From assembly GCF_009725165.1 (NCBI RefSeq), contig NZ_WNZW01000013.1:52156-116155 (forward strand): a stretch of 64,000 nucleotides of DNA. The letters are read 5' to 3'. The notes beneath the pieces were generated by a model. That model saw only the letters and a list, made by a program, of their open reading frames with translations, did no database searches and had not been told where the DNA came from. This DNA comes from Paenibacillus woosongensis. Its GTDB lineage: Bacteria > Bacillota > Bacilli > Paenibacillales > Paenibacillaceae. How positions within the stretch are numbered: position 1 is the stretch's first letter; each line of letters opens with the position of its first letter. Below, piece after piece: positions 42,048 to 49,569 of the stretch. The translations under genes and the position numbers were made by a program.

Positions 42048-42240
42048 TAAATGTATTTAATACAACTAGTTAAGCTATTTTATAAAAAATACATTAGCTA
42101 AATGCAAAACATGCAGCTAGTTTTCCTGAATGGAGCTCATTCGTCGAGATAGCTTAAATCTAAATGTAAGTTTTGCAGTTAGTTCCCTCGCACACGACCA
42201 AAACCGATGAACTAACTGCATAAAATACATCTAATTACCC
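42048..42240. repeat. Four divergent copies of an AT-rich intergenic repeat
   Basis: Copies of about 28 bases lie at 42048-42072, 42097-42125, 42162-42187 (plus) and 42209-42236 (minus). They share the core TAAATGTA, an A/T-rich centre and TGCAGTTAGTT. The third and fourth copies face each other and give a perfect 12-bp inverted repeat, TGCAGTTAGTTC with GAACTAACTGCA. Related copies occur at 56671-56868. The rest of the gene-free stretch 41947-42429 is AT-rich with no gene seen. Confidence 0.7.
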
Positions 42241-42429
42241 TCGCCCAACCATATAAGCCCCTTACTAACATTGCTATGGCTTATGTAGCAGTTATCATAT
42301 TTAAATTTTTCAAGACAACCCCTCTAATTTATAGTTATTTTAAGGATTATTATACTTCTAATACCATTATGTAAATATAACAACATATAAATATGGGAAA
42401 ATGCCCCGGTACCCCCTGAATCAAAAAAT

Positions 42430-42455
42430 CCCCCAGCGCCGGATAGCGCTAGGGG
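42430..42455 (-). terminator. Intrinsic terminator of glnA
   Basis: CCCC, an A/C mismatch and AGCGC pair with GCGCT and GGGG around six bases; on the minus strand TTTTTTGATT follows. It lies 13 bases past the glnA stop. Confidence 0.8.
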
Positions 42456-42468
42456 AATCCTCATTTAA

Positions 42469-43797
42469 TTAATACAACGTCATATAGTGGTCGCGTTCCC
42501 ACTCGTGAACTTGAGTGCGGTACATATCCCACTCGATCTCTTTCAATTCATACAGATGAGTGCGGGCATGCTCGCCAAGCGCATCGCAAATGACTTCGCT
42601 CTTGATCATTTCGTTCAGCGCTTCTTTCAGATCGGACGGCAGGCTTGGAATGCCTTCCTCAATCAGCTCTTCCTCAGACATCACATAGATGTTGCGGTCA
42701 ACTGGCGCAACAAGCGGCAGTTCGTTCTTGATGCCGTCGAGGCCGGCTCGCAGCATAACAGCCAGTGCCAGGTATGGGTTGGCAGCAGGGTCCGGGTTAC
42801 GAACTTCAACGCGTGTGCTCAATCCGCGAGACGCCGGGATACGGATCATCGGGCTGCGGTTGCTGGAAGACCAAGCCACATAGCAAGGCGCTTCGTAGCC
42901 TGGAACGAGACGCTTATAGGAGTTAACAGTTGGGTTCGTTACCGCAGCGAATGCGCGGGCATGCTGCAAAATACCGGCCATGTAATGACGAGCGTCTTTA
43001 CTAAGGCCTAGGCTGTCGCTTTCATCATAGAACGCGTTGACGTTCCCTCTAAATAAGGATTGGTGACAGTGCATACCGGAGCCGCTTACGCCGTACAGCG
43101 GTTTAGGCATGAATGTCGCATGCAAGCCGTGTTGACGGGCAATTGTCTTCACAACGAGCTTGAATGTTTGAATTTGGTCAGCCGCCTTGATGGCGTCTGC
43201 ATATTTGAAGTCAATTTCATGTTGACCTGGAGCAACTTCATGGTGGGATGCTTCAATTTCGAAGCCCATTTCTTCGAGGGTGAGGACGATTTCACGACGG
43301 CAGTTCTCCCCAAGATCCGTTGGAGCAAGGTCGAAATAACCGCCTTGGTCATTCAGCTCCATCGTCGGGTTGCCTTTTTCATCGGTTTTGAAGAGGAAAA
43401 ATTCAGGCTCAGGACCTACGTTCATAGCGGTATATCCCATCGCTTCCGCTTCCTTCAGCGCACGCTTCAGAATGTTGCGCGGGTCTCCGGAGAATGGTGT
43501 GCCATCCGTCATGTATACATCACAGATTAGCCGTGCCACACGATCCTCGGCCACCCATGGGAAAATAACCCACGTGTCCAGATCCGGGTACAGGTACATA
43601 TCGGACTCCTCGATACGAACATATCCTTCAATGGAAGATCCGTCGAACATCATTTTGTTATCAAGCGCTTTTTCCAATTGACTGACAGGAATTTCTACGT
43701 TCTTGATCGTTCCGAGCAAATCAGTAAATTGCAAACGGATAAATCGCACGTTCTCTTCTTTGGCAATGCGTAAAATGTCTTCTTTGGAATAACTCAA
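42469..43797 (-). CDS. glnA: Glutamine synthetase type I (GSI-alpha)
   Basis: This 442-residue enzyme makes glutamine from glutamate, ammonia and ATP. Seen are DGSSIEGY, the metal-binding GPEPEFFLF, GSGMHCHQSLF, NPTVNSYKRLVPG and the ATP-site SSSNRSPMIRIP. The length and absence of an adenylylation loop place it in the GSI-alpha class controlled by feedback inhibition and by GlnR. The start is TTG with AGGAGAG about seven bases upstream. It follows glnR by 23 bases in one operon. Confidence 0.97.
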   Translation of the reverse strand: MSYSKEDILRIAKEENVRFIRLQFTDLLGTIKNVEIPVSQLEKALDNKMMFDGSSIEGYVRIEESDMYLYPDLDTWVIFPWVAEDRVARLICDVYMTDGTPFSGDPRNILKRALKEAEAMGYTAMNVGPEPEFFLFKTDEKGNPTMELNDQGGYFDLAPTDLGENCRREIVLTLEEMGFEIEASHHEVAPGQHEIDFKYADAIKAADQIQTFKLVVKTIARQHGLHATFMPKPLYGVSGSGMHCHQSLFRGNVNAFYDESDSLGLSKDARHYMAGILQHARAFAAVTNPTVNSYKRLVPGYEAPCYVAWSSSNRSPMIRIPASRGLSTRVEVRNPDPAANPYLALAVMLRAGLDGIKNELPLVAPVDRNIYVMSEEELIEEGIPSLPSDLKEALNEMIKSEVICDALGEHARTHLYELKEIEWDMYRTQVHEWERDHYMTLY

Positions 43798-43820
43798 GAT
43801 CTCTCTCTCCTATCGATTTT

Positions 43821-44231
43821 CTAGATTTTGAAAAAGCGGGATAACTCTCCTTGGATCAGAGAAACCTGACCCCGTCTGTTCCCAGTTACCAGCTCCTGCT
43901 TCAGCCGGCGATAAAGCTCTGAATCCGTCAGTTCCTTCCGTTTCTCTTCGGTATCCTCCGTCATGACCGTCGTCTCCGGAGATTCCTTGACTACGGGTGC
44001 CATGACCTGTTTAATTCCCGCTATATTGGCGCCCCGTTCAATCAATTTCTTAATTTCCAGCAATCGTTCCACATCGTTGTACGAGAAAAGACGCTGGTTC
44101 CCCGAGGTACGGGCCGGCATGATCAACTGATGCTGCTCATAGTAACGAATCTGCCGTGCCGTCAAATCAGTAAGCTGCATGACGATACCGATCGGAAACA
44201 AAGCCATGTTTCTGCGAATTTCCTCACTCAC
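43821..44231 (-). CDS. glnR: MerR-type nitrogen repressor GlnR
   Basis: The protein has 136 residues. The start is a GTG at 44231, with GGAAGG nine bases upstream, giving VSEEIRRNMALFPIGIV, which aligns with B. subtilis GlnR. The MerR helix-turn-helix (LTARQIRYYEQHQLIMPART) is followed by the wing GNQRLFSYNDVERL. The C-terminal tail, RGQVSLIQGELSRFFKI, is the region that senses feedback-inhibited glutamine synthetase. A perfect GlnR box lies in its promoter, so the operon is autoregulated. Confidence 0.95.
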   Translation of the reverse strand: MSEEIRRNMALFPIGIVMQLTDLTARQIRYYEQHQLIMPARTSGNQRLFSYNDVERLLEIKKLIERGANIAGIKQVMAPVVKESPETTVMTEDTEEKRKELTDSELYRRLKQELVTGNRRGQVSLIQGELSRFFKI

Positions 44232-44265
44232 CGCTCTCAACCTTCCGCATATATTTCACGAAAAT

Positions 44266-44294
44266 ATTCTATGTCAGATAACCTGACATGTCAA
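44266..44294 (-). promoter_or_regulatory. glnRA promoter with GlnR/TnrA box filling the spacer
   Basis: TTGACA and TAGAAT are separated by exactly 17 bases on the minus strand. Those 17 bases, TGTCAGGTTATCTGACA (44272-44288), fit the GlnR/TnrA consensus TGTNA-N7-TNACA perfectly. Binding would cover the core promoter. Confidence 0.9.
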
Positions 44295-44376
44295 CAAGCA
44301 TGTAAGGTATTTTATAGATTTTCACTAGATTTCTCTAGATGATCCATTCATAGCTTTCAGTCGAGCTGGGCACTTT

Positions 44377-44410
44377 CAAAAAAAACGACCGCAAATTGCG
44401 GTCAATTTTT
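44377..44410 (-). terminator. Intrinsic terminator of the ynbB-like gene
   Basis: GACCGCAA pairs with TTGCGGTC and is followed on the minus strand by eight T residues. It separates the hflX-ynbB genes from glnRA. Confidence 0.85.
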
Positions 44411-44429
44411 CCTTAACAAGTACATTGTC

Positions 44430-45683
44430 TTATAACAAATCCCGATCCTTCATCGTTTGCAGCGCCGTCAATAGACCGAACTTCACGTGCGAATAAGTGA
44501 GTCCTCCCTGCATATAGGCGATATAAGGCTCCCGCACAGGCGCATCAGCCGATAATTCCAGGCTGCCCCCCTGTATAAAGGTGCCTGCGGCCATAATGAC
44601 CGGATGCTCGTAGCCCGGCATGTCCCAGGCTTCAGGCACGACGTATCCGTCCACGGCGGCGGCGCGCTGAATTCCTTGCACAAATGCAATCAAATGCTCA
44701 GGCCCGCTGAAGGAGATGGCTTGAATCAAATCAGTCCGGGTATCGTTCCAGCTGGGACGGCTCTCAAAACCAGCACGCTCGAACACGGCAGCGGCGAGAA
44801 TGCTGCCCTTGATCGCCTGTCCCACCGTCGTAGGAGCAAGGAACAGTCCCTGGTAGATGCCTCTCGTCGTCCCCAGCATGGCTCCGACCTCCGCGCCGAT
44901 GCCCGGCGCCGTCAAACGATAGGCAGCGAGCTCCACCAAATTCGTGCGGCCGCAAATATAACCTCCCGTCTCCGCCAAGCCGCCGCCTGGATTTTTGATT
45001 AAAGACCCCGCCATCAGGTCGACCCCGACCTGCGTTGGTTCCAGCTCTTCGGCAAATTCGCCGTAGCAGTTATCGACGAAGACGATACAGTCCGGCTTGA
45101 TTTCCTTCACCTGGCGAACCATTTCACCAATCTGGGCTACCGTAAAGGAATTGCGCCAGTCATAGCCGCGGGACCGCTGAATTCCGATCACTTTCGTCCG
45201 TTCGGTCACCTTCGCGCGCACGCTCTCCCAATCTATCTCTCCGTTCTCTAGCAATGCCACCTCGTCATAGCCAATGCCAAAGTCCTGCAGCGACCCTGTT
45301 CCATCCCCTGGATGACCGATCACTTTATGCAGGGTATCATACGGCGTGCCCGAGATGTAGAGCAGTTCATCGCCAGGTCTAAGCACACCAAAAAGCGCCG
45401 TAGCGATCGTATGCGTGCCCGACGCAAAATGCGGACGCACCAGTGCCGCCTCGGCGCCGAAAACATCGGCATACACAAGATCAAGCACTTCACGCCCGCG
45501 ATCATTATAACCATAGCCTGTGGAGCCGGCGAAATGATAATCACTAACCTGATGCCGCTGGAACGCTTCGATCACCTTCCATTGGTTCCGGTCAACGATG
45601 CGATCGATCACCTTAAACTGGCTAGCAACCTGCTGCTCTGCTTCTTCCAGCCATGCTACGATTTCTTCTGCAAAAACTGCCAT
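44430..45683 (-). CDS. YnbB-like PLP enzyme (methionine gamma-lyase / aluminium resistance family)
   Basis: This 417-residue fold-type I PLP enzyme has the cofactor Lys in SLIKNPGGG, the preceding Asp in IVFVDNCYGEF and the glycine-rich HFASGTHTIATALFG. The family is annotated both as methionine gamma-lyase-like and as aluminium resistance protein; the true reaction is unknown. Its place between hflX and glnR is the same as ynbB in B. subtilis. Confidence 0.88.
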   Translation of the reverse strand: MAVFAEEIVAWLEEAEQQVASQFKVIDRIVDRNQWKVIEAFQRHQVSDYHFAGSTGYGYNDRGREVLDLVYADVFGAEAALVRPHFASGTHTIATALFGVLRPGDELLYISGTPYDTLHKVIGHPGDGTGSLQDFGIGYDEVALLENGEIDWESVRAKVTERTKVIGIQRSRGYDWRNSFTVAQIGEMVRQVKEIKPDCIVFVDNCYGEFAEELEPTQVGVDLMAGSLIKNPGGGLAETGGYICGRTNLVELAAYRLTAPGIGAEVGAMLGTTRGIYQGLFLAPTTVGQAIKGSILAAAVFERAGFESRPSWNDTRTDLIQAISFSGPEHLIAFVQGIQRAAAVDGYVVPEAWDMPGYEHPVIMAAGTFIQGGSLELSADAPVREPYIAYMQGGLTYSHVKFGLLTALQTMKDRDLL

Positions 45684-45744
45684 AATGTCAAAACTCTCCT
45701 CTGCCCATGCTATCTATTTTATTTTCCGGCCACAGCCGATAATG

Positions 45745-47040
45745 TTATGTGCCATGCTCCATTCGGTAAGGCACCAGCGCCGAGCCGTATTTCTCATAAT
45801 CCTTCTGGTTAAGGATGACACGGTAGACAATGACGTCTTCCTCAATGCTTCTGTCGATCACATTCCCTACGCGATATAGTAAGGAAGCAAGATCTCCGCG
45901 CTGCGCAGGAATGCGGAACGTAAAAGTCCCTCCGTACAAATGCTGCTGTACCGCTTCCCGGATACGCAGCAGATCGCCTTCATCGAAGGCGCTCACTTTG
46001 AGGTATCCCTTTCCGGACGGAAGCATTTCCAGCCGTTCCGGCGAACACATATCCTTCTTGTTGAACAACACGAGCTGCGGCGTGCTTCCCGCGCCGAGCT
46101 GCTCCAGAATCCGCTGCACGATTTCCATCTGATCCTCCCGCATCGGCGATGAGGCGTCGACGACATGTAAAATGAGGTCCGCTTCGTTCGCTTCCTCTAG
46201 TGTGGCCCGGAAGGCGGCAACCAGATCATGCGGCAAATTCTGAATAAAGCCAACCGTATCGGTGATAATGACCTCTTTGCCGCTCGGCAGCTCTAGTGAA
46301 CGGGTAGTCGGATCAAGCGTGGCGAACAGCTGATTCTCAATATATACGTCCGCCGCAGTCAACGCTTTGAGCAGCGTCGATTTGCCGGCGTTCGTGTAAC
46401 CCACCAATGCCAAATGAACAACGCCCGTCTCCTTGCGCCGTTCCCGGTGCAGCTTGCGGTGGCGGGTCACTTCCTCCAACTGCCGCTTCAGCTCTCCAAT
46501 ACGCCGCCGGATGTGCCGGCGGTCCGTCTCCAGCTTGCTCTCGCCCGGACCGCGAGTGCCGATTCCGCCGCCCAGCCTGGACAAATTTTTGCCATGGCCG
46601 GACAGGCGCGGCAGCAAATAGGTGAGCTGAGCCAGCTCCACCTGAATGATCCCTTCCCGCGTCTTTGCGCGCTGGGCAAAAATATCCAAAATCAGCTGCG
46701 TCCGGTCAATAATCTTTACATCGAGAATATCCTCGAGATTCCGTACCTGAGCCCCCGACAGCTCCTGGTCGAAGATGACGGTATTCACATTATAATCATG
46801 GATTGCCTCGTGCAGCTCATCAACTTTCCCTTTGCCGATAAACCATTTCGGGTCGGGCTTATCCCGGTTTTGGACGAGGGTATCTGCCACCTCGACCCCT
46901 GCGGTCAGAGCCAGCTGTACCAGCTCATCCATGGAATAGGCGGGGTCGACCCCGCCGTTCTTCACTTCCTGCGTAGTCAGGCTGACCAGAATCGCCCGGT
47001 CAGGTAATTCCGTATTCGTCTCGTACAGCGAATTCGTCAT
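45745..47040 (-). CDS. hflX: GTPase HflX (YnbA)
   Basis: This 431-residue ribosome-associated GTPase splits stalled or hibernating 70S ribosomes. The N-terminal domain includes GKVDELHEAI and VIFDQELSGAQVRNLED. The glycine-rich linker is LGGGIGTRGPGESKLE. The G domain has GYTNAGKSTL (G1), a conserved Thr in FATLDPTTR (G2), DTVGFIQ (G3) and LFNKKD (G4). AAGGAG precedes the ATG. It is followed by the ynbB-like gene, as in B. subtilis. Confidence 0.95.
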   Translation of the reverse strand: MTNSLYETNTELPDRAILVSLTTQEVKNGGVDPAYSMDELVQLALTAGVEVADTLVQNRDKPDPKWFIGKGKVDELHEAIHDYNVNTVIFDQELSGAQVRNLEDILDVKIIDRTQLILDIFAQRAKTREGIIQVELAQLTYLLPRLSGHGKNLSRLGGGIGTRGPGESKLETDRRHIRRRIGELKRQLEEVTRHRKLHRERRKETGVVHLALVGYTNAGKSTLLKALTAADVYIENQLFATLDPTTRSLELPSGKEVIITDTVGFIQNLPHDLVAAFRATLEEANEADLILHVVDASSPMREDQMEIVQRILEQLGAGSTPQLVLFNKKDMCSPERLEMLPSGKGYLKVSAFDEGDLLRIREAVQQHLYGGTFTFRIPAQRGDLASLLYRVGNVIDRSIEEDVIVYRVILNQKDYEKYGSALVPYRMEHGT

Positions 47041-47053
47041 TCATCTTTGCTCC

Positions 47054-48046
47054 TTATAGGCGCCGTTCTTCCTTCAGATCCAGCTTCAAATCCTCCTGCC
47101 GCAGCGTCATTAATTCCAGTTTGCCGGGCGATCCGCCGCTGTACTGCGTTAACAGGCGGACCGCCTGGCTGCGAATCGAACGTTCAATGACGTTGCGGAC
47201 GTATCTGGCATTGCTAAAGGCATGCTCGCCCTCACACTTTTCCCGCAGCAGATGCTGCTTTAATTTGAGTATCGCCTGCGGCATCAGAATATAGTCCCTT
47301 TCCTTTGCCATGCCTTCCGAAATTTGAATCAATTGATCGACGGTATAATCCGGAAAATCGATCACAATCGGGAAACGCGAGGGCATCCCCGGATTGCATT
47401 GCAAAAAAAAGTCCATTTCATCCGAGTAACCGGCCAGGATAAGGATAAACTGGTTTTTCTGATCCTCCATCGATTTAACCAGCGTGTCGATCGCTTCCTT
47501 GCCGAAGTCCTTCTCGCCTCCGCGCGCAAGGCTGTACGCTTCATCGATAAACAGTATGCCGCCCAGCGCTTTCTTGACGAGGTCTCTTGTCTTCTGTGCT
47601 GTGTGACCGATATACTCTCCTACAAGGTCCGCACGCTCTACCTCGATCAAATGGCCTTTGCTCAGGACACCAAGCCGCTGAAACATCTTCGCAACGATTC
47701 TGGCAACCGTTGTTTTGCCTGTGCCCGGATTTCCCTTGAACACCATATGATAGACTTGCGGGTTCGACAGCAACCCTGCTTCTGAGCGCATATCCGTAAT
47801 TTGCAGCAGTGCATATATTTCATACATTAAGTCCTTAATGTGATTAAGTCCTATGAGTTGGTCTAATTCCTTTTGTATTTCTGCGAACGCACCTTGCTGA
47901 GGGATCGCTTTGGCCGTTGACTGGTGCTCAGCCTCCGCTAGGCTCTGCGTAACGACGGGGGGTTCGGGGTTTCGGAGAATTACATTGATCTGTCTGGAAG
48001 GCCTCTCTTCGGAAGATCCGCTTCTGGCCATAACATGCCCTGGCAT
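47054..48046 (-). CDS. spoVK: Stage V sporulation protein K, AAA ATPase
   Basis: This 330-residue CbxX/CfxQ-type AAA ATPase is needed for spore maturation. The ATG at 48046 has GAGGTG eight bases upstream. Walker A is GNPGTGKTT, Walker B is ILFIDEAYSLA, and sensor 1 lies in FILILAGYS. The pore-loop region (LVGEYIGHTAQKT) is present. The N-terminal 70 residues are polar and variable. It lies 13 bases before hflX, the same order as in B. subtilis. Confidence 0.93.
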   Translation of the reverse strand: MPGHVMARSGSSEERPSRQINVILRNPEPPVVTQSLAEAEHQSTAKAIPQQGAFAEIQKELDQLIGLNHIKDLMYEIYALLQITDMRSEAGLLSNPQVYHMVFKGNPGTGKTTVARIVAKMFQRLGVLSKGHLIEVERADLVGEYIGHTAQKTRDLVKKALGGILFIDEAYSLARGGEKDFGKEAIDTLVKSMEDQKNQFILILAGYSDEMDFFLQCNPGMPSRFPIVIDFPDYTVDQLIQISEGMAKERDYILMPQAILKLKQHLLREKCEGEHAFSNARYVRNVIERSIRSQAVRLLTQYSGGSPGKLELMTLRQEDLKLDLKEERRL

Positions 48047-48127
48047 CGTAGAATCACCTCTTCGTATAAGGGGTAGGATCACTCTTTTCCTCCAGTGTAT
48101 TCTCTCTTCCGACCCATTATTAGAAGA

Positions 48128-48820
48128 CTATAAATCCAGACCTACCGCAAGAGCGGCCTGATCCAGCTTCCACTTCGTGTACGCAAGCACTTCGCGAAGC
48201 GTATTCGGAATCGGCTTCAGCACATTCGACTTCGTCAGGGACAGCTTTGGATGCTGATAATTCAAGGCATTGGCGATTTCAAGGGAGCGATTCCCGTGAA
48301 ATGTATGCGTCATGATGAGCGCGGAGACAAGCCCATGCTCCTTCATTATTTCTTGACTGAATTTCAAATTCTCATACGTGCTGGTTGCCTCATTCTCTAG
48401 CAGCATAGCTTCCCGAGGCACGCCATGTGCGGCCAAATAATTCGCCATGCCTTCGGCCTCGGTATACTTGTAGCCCTCCTGATCCAAGCCTCCCGTAAGG
48501 AGAAACATCTTGAACTTGCCGGCCTCGTACTGCTTAAGGCTATGGCGAAGCCGCTCTTCAAGTCCCGGGCTTGGCCGATCTCCCCACATGGCAGCCCCAA
48601 GGACAATGCCGACATCCGCCGGGGGCGTATCCATGGTCGCAAGAGCGGGACTGCGTTCGACACTGCCGATTTGTGCCAGCACGTATAGGAACCAGCAAAC
48701 GCATAACACGGCGAACACGATTCCCCACCGAAGCAGCCGAATATACAGCGGGCGCCGTTTGCGCCTGTCCTGTATGCCTAAATATGAACGACTTCTTGTC
48801 TTTCTCCCAAAACGAATCAT
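48128..48820 (-). CDS. YdcF/SanA/ElyC-family membrane protein (DUF218)
   Basis: The protein has 230 residues: a basic N-terminus (GRKTRSRSYLGIQDRRKRR), one membrane helix (WGIVFAVLCVCWFLYVLAQI) and an outer DUF218 domain (IVLGAAMWGDRPSPGLEERL, LLTGGLDQEG, LLENEATSTYENLKFSQ, THTFHGNRS). The start at 48820 has GGAGG five bases upstream, overlapping the end of the DUF402 gene. The family is linked to envelope polysaccharide or lipid-carrier metabolism; the exact reaction is not established. Confidence 0.85.
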   Translation of the reverse strand: MIRFGRKTRSRSYLGIQDRRKRRPLYIRLLRWGIVFAVLCVCWFLYVLAQIGSVERSPALATMDTPPADVGIVLGAAMWGDRPSPGLEERLRHSLKQYEAGKFKMFLLTGGLDQEGYKYTEAEGMANYLAAHGVPREAMLLENEATSTYENLKFSQEIMKEHGLVSALIMTHTFHGNRSLEIANALNYQHPKLSLTKSNVLKPIPNTLREVLAYTKWKLDQAALAVGLDL

Positions 48821-48821
48821 C

Positions 48822-49382
48822 TTAACCTCCAGAACGGAACGGCTCGGAATCCATAAAGCCGCTGCGGAAATGCTCAAGGGACATTTCAAAATAAGGGAAC
48901 TGATGCCGGTTGATTGCATCCAGCACTTCCCGAGCCGTCTCCATCGCCATATCATAATCCTTCACCGTAATATGGCCCTTGGTCAGCGCTTCATCCAGCT
49001 CGTCCTCGTCCATCAGGAATACTTCCCCATTCTTCAGCACAACGATGTCCAAATACAGGTCATCAAACCAGGGGACGCCTTGATCGGTAATGCCTTGATT
49101 TTTGCAAACGTCAATGTACCACTCGACAATTTCGCCCTTGTCATCGAACATCGCCGTGACGACATAGCGGCATCCTTTCGGATAATATTGGAGCCAGGTG
49201 TAGCCTTTATCCGCAATGCGAAAGGTATGGCCCCCGTAAGTCTTCCACAAGGGATCTCGCAGCGCAAAAATTGTGTACAACGTCACATAGCCGGTAAACC
49301 TGTCGCTTTCCACATACTTGGATTTAAATTGACGCTGGGTAATGCGTCGCCAGTTCGCTCGGTCTCCAAATTTTCGCTTCAT
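48822..49382 (-). CDS. DUF402 family protein (Ntdp-like nucleoside di/triphosphatase)
   Basis: The protein has 186 residues. The DUF402 core is visible: FRIADKGYTWLQYYP, VTAMFDDKGEIVEWYIDV, WFDDLYLDIVVLKNGEVFLMDEDELDEAL. The acidic cluster binds divalent metals in characterised members. Staphylococcal and Bacillus homologues of this length hydrolyse nucleoside di- and triphosphates, so that activity is likely. It has one-base spacing to the YdcF-like gene, indicating an operon. Confidence 0.85.
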   Translation of the reverse strand: MKRKFGDRANWRRITQRQFKSKYVESDRFTGYVTLYTIFALRDPLWKTYGGHTFRIADKGYTWLQYYPKGCRYVVTAMFDDKGEIVEWYIDVCKNQGITDQGVPWFDDLYLDIVVLKNGEVFLMDEDELDEALTKGHITVKDYDMAMETAREVLDAINRHQFPYFEMSLEHFRSGFMDSEPFRSGG

Positions 49383-49494
49383 GGTATAAACCCTTTCAAC
49401 ACAATGTAATCTCAGCTTACCATATTTGAAACAGAGTCACAAAACTGAAATTATACAATTAAGCAATATTAAACGTTTCGTTCCGCCAAGCAGC

Positions 49495-49533
49495 AAAAAC
49501 ACCGGCAGTCTTGTTACTAAGACTGCCGGTGTT
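49495..49533 (-). terminator. Intrinsic terminator of the penicillin-binding protein gene
   Basis: AACACCGGCAGTCTT pairs perfectly with AAGACTGCCGGTGTT around six bases, followed on the minus strand by TTTTTG. It is one of the strongest hairpins in the window. Confidence 0.9.
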
Positions 49534-49569
49534 ATCTATATTGCCTCTAATATGGCCTCTAGCCTTGCC

